5,519 bases of DNA. Source: Methanobacteriota archaeon (lineage in GTDB: Archaea; Thermoplasmatota; Poseidoniia; Poseidoniales; Thalassarchaeaceae). The stretch spans positions 1-5,519 of the forward strand of contig NYXO01000036.1 in the NCBI GenBank assembly GCA_002685415.1, read 5' to 3'. Under the pieces are notes generated by a model. That model was given only the letters and a program-made list of their open reading frames with translations, searched no databases and was not told the origin of the DNA. Position 1 is the first letter of the stretch. Each line of letters begins with the position of its first letter. A program made the translations under genes and the position numbers. Positions 4,769 to 5,519 of this stretch are shown here, one piece after another.

Positions 4769-5519
4769 GTGGATGATGAAACGGTTCACAGACGCCGCTG
4801 GGCGATCCTAGGTGTAATGAGTATGAGTCTCATTATTGTCATGCTGAATAACGTGACATTGAATGTCGCACTTCCTGAACTCTCAAAGGACCTGAAAGCA
4901 GACAATACAGAGCTACAGTGGATCTTGGATGCTTACGCTTTGGTTTTTGGTGGTCTGCTCCTTGTTATGGGTGCATTGGGAGATAGATTTGGTCGGAAAG
5001 GGGCGTTACAAATCGGACTCTTATTGGTTGCAACTGCCTCAGCCCTTACTGCAACTTATGCAACCACTTCTGGAGAGGTCATCGCGGCTCGCGCAGTAAT
5101 GGGAATTGGTGCTGCTCTTGTAATGCCGGCAACCCTCTCTGTTGTAGTAGTTGTATTCCCTCCTGAAGAGAGGGGGAAAGCTGTCGGAATTTGGGCCGCT
5201 ATGGCCGGAATCGGTGCTCCGATTGGATTGCTTGTTGGGGGATGGGCTGTTGAGAATTATGACTGGCAAATGGTCTTCTGGATCAATGTCCCAATTATTG
5301 CTTTGGCGCTACTTCTTGGTCTGGTTTTGGTTCCTAAATCCAAAGATAATCAAGAGCGCCCTCTAGACCCAGTAGGGGCAATTCTATCGACAGGCGCCTT
5401 GGTATCGATTCTCTATGCCATAATCGAGGCCCCGAGTCATGGTTGGACCTCGCCAGAAACCATTGCGGTTGCTGCACTAGGATTGTTATTCACAGCCATA
5501 TTCATTCGATGGGAAAGGC
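4769..5519 (+). CDS. DHA2-type MFS multidrug exporter (EmrB/QacA family), 3' end outside window
   Basis: First 250 residues, cut by the window end with the frame open. The GTG at 4769 is chosen because it gives the usual cytosolic lead 'MDDETVHRRRWAILGV' before TM1; ATGs at 4817 and 4823 would remove the basic RRRW anchor. Membrane segments appear near 12-34, 51-70, 79-98, 104-126, 138-158, 168-190, 202-221 and 230-247. MFS motif A is 'GALGDRFGRKGAL' (68-80); motif B lies around R108 ('AARAVMGIGAALVMPATLS'); motif C is around 147-158 ('GIGAPIGLLVGG'). 'WQMVFWINVP' (166-175) and 'LNVALPEL' (31-38) are typical of 14-TM proton-coupled drug exporters. The position of the TM1 acidic residue of QacA (D34) is N27 here. 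Substrate unknown. Transcribed divergently from the S15 gene, with 68 bp between start codons and no Shine-Dalgarno before the GTG. Confidence 0.9.
   Translation, partial: MDDETVHRRRWAILGVMSMSLIIVMLNNVTLNVALPELSKDLKADNTELQWILDAYALVFGGLLLVMGALGDRFGRKGALQIGLLLVATASALTATYATTSGEVIAARAVMGIGAALVMPATLSVVVVVFPPEERGKAVGIWAAMAGIGAPIGLLVGGWAVENYDWQMVFWINVPIIALALLLGLVLVPKSKDNQERPLDPVGAILSTGALVSILYAIIEAPSHGWTSPETIAVAALGLLFTAIFIRWER

Noticed and set aside
4752..4810. Small plus-strand ORF (GTG at 4752 to TAG at 4808-4810) downstream of the strong Shine-Dalgarno-like 11-mer
   Set aside because: The spacing from the 11-mer is about 28 nt, too long for ribosome placement; it overlaps the MFS N-terminus in another frame and encodes nothing recognisable.
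4817..4825. ATG starts for the MFS gene at 4817 or 4823
   Set aside because: They would delete the basic 'HRRRW' lead and the beginning of TM1, which DHA2 proteins normally keep; AGGTG before 4817 is only 2 nt from the ATG. The GTG at 4769 gives the usual N-terminus.

Overview
This 5.5 kb window most likely comes from an archaeon, plausibly a marine planktonic Thermoplasmatota (Marine Group II / Poseidoniales type). The evidence is indirect: an archaeal-style S2P/M50 membrane protease, a large secreted S15 lipoprotein peptidase, a SOUL-family protein, start codons mostly lacking a good Shine-Dalgarno, and a protein-coding density near 98%. No rRNA or tRNA is present to confirm this, so the lineage is an inference. 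A bacterial origin cannot be excluded.

Layout. (1) Positions 2-904, plus strand: a radical SAM enzyme that reads as a prokaryotic viperin (pVip), an antiviral nucleotide dehydratase. This is the most notable gene here. (2) Positions 901-4700, minus strand: four genes, in transcription order S15-family lipoprotein peptidase, a 172-aa zinc-ribbon protein of unknown function, an M50 membrane metalloprotease, and a SOUL heme-binding-like protein. Gaps between them are 47, 43 and 8 nt, so some or all may be one operon. (3) Positions 4769 to the window end, plus strand: the N-terminal 250 residues of a DHA2-type (EmrB/QacA-like) MFS exporter, transcribed divergently from the S15 gene across a 68-bp intergenic region.

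The viperin gene and the SOUL gene converge and share one TTAA palindrome as both stop codons, leaving no room for a terminator. The S15/MFS divergent region holds a candidate leaderless-type promoter in each direction, a perfect 7-bp inverted repeat centred on the S15 start codon, and an 11-base exact match to the consensus 16S rRNA anti-Shine-Dalgarno complement. A 15-bp element in the candidate S15 promoter recurs with one mismatch over the S15 stop codon, just upstream of the zinc-ribbon gene.

Functionally the window combines a likely antiviral enzyme with envelope functions: an exported peptidase, an intramembrane protease and an exporter. No nucleotide kinase or other recognised defence gene lies beside the viperin on the visible side; its upstream side is outside the window.
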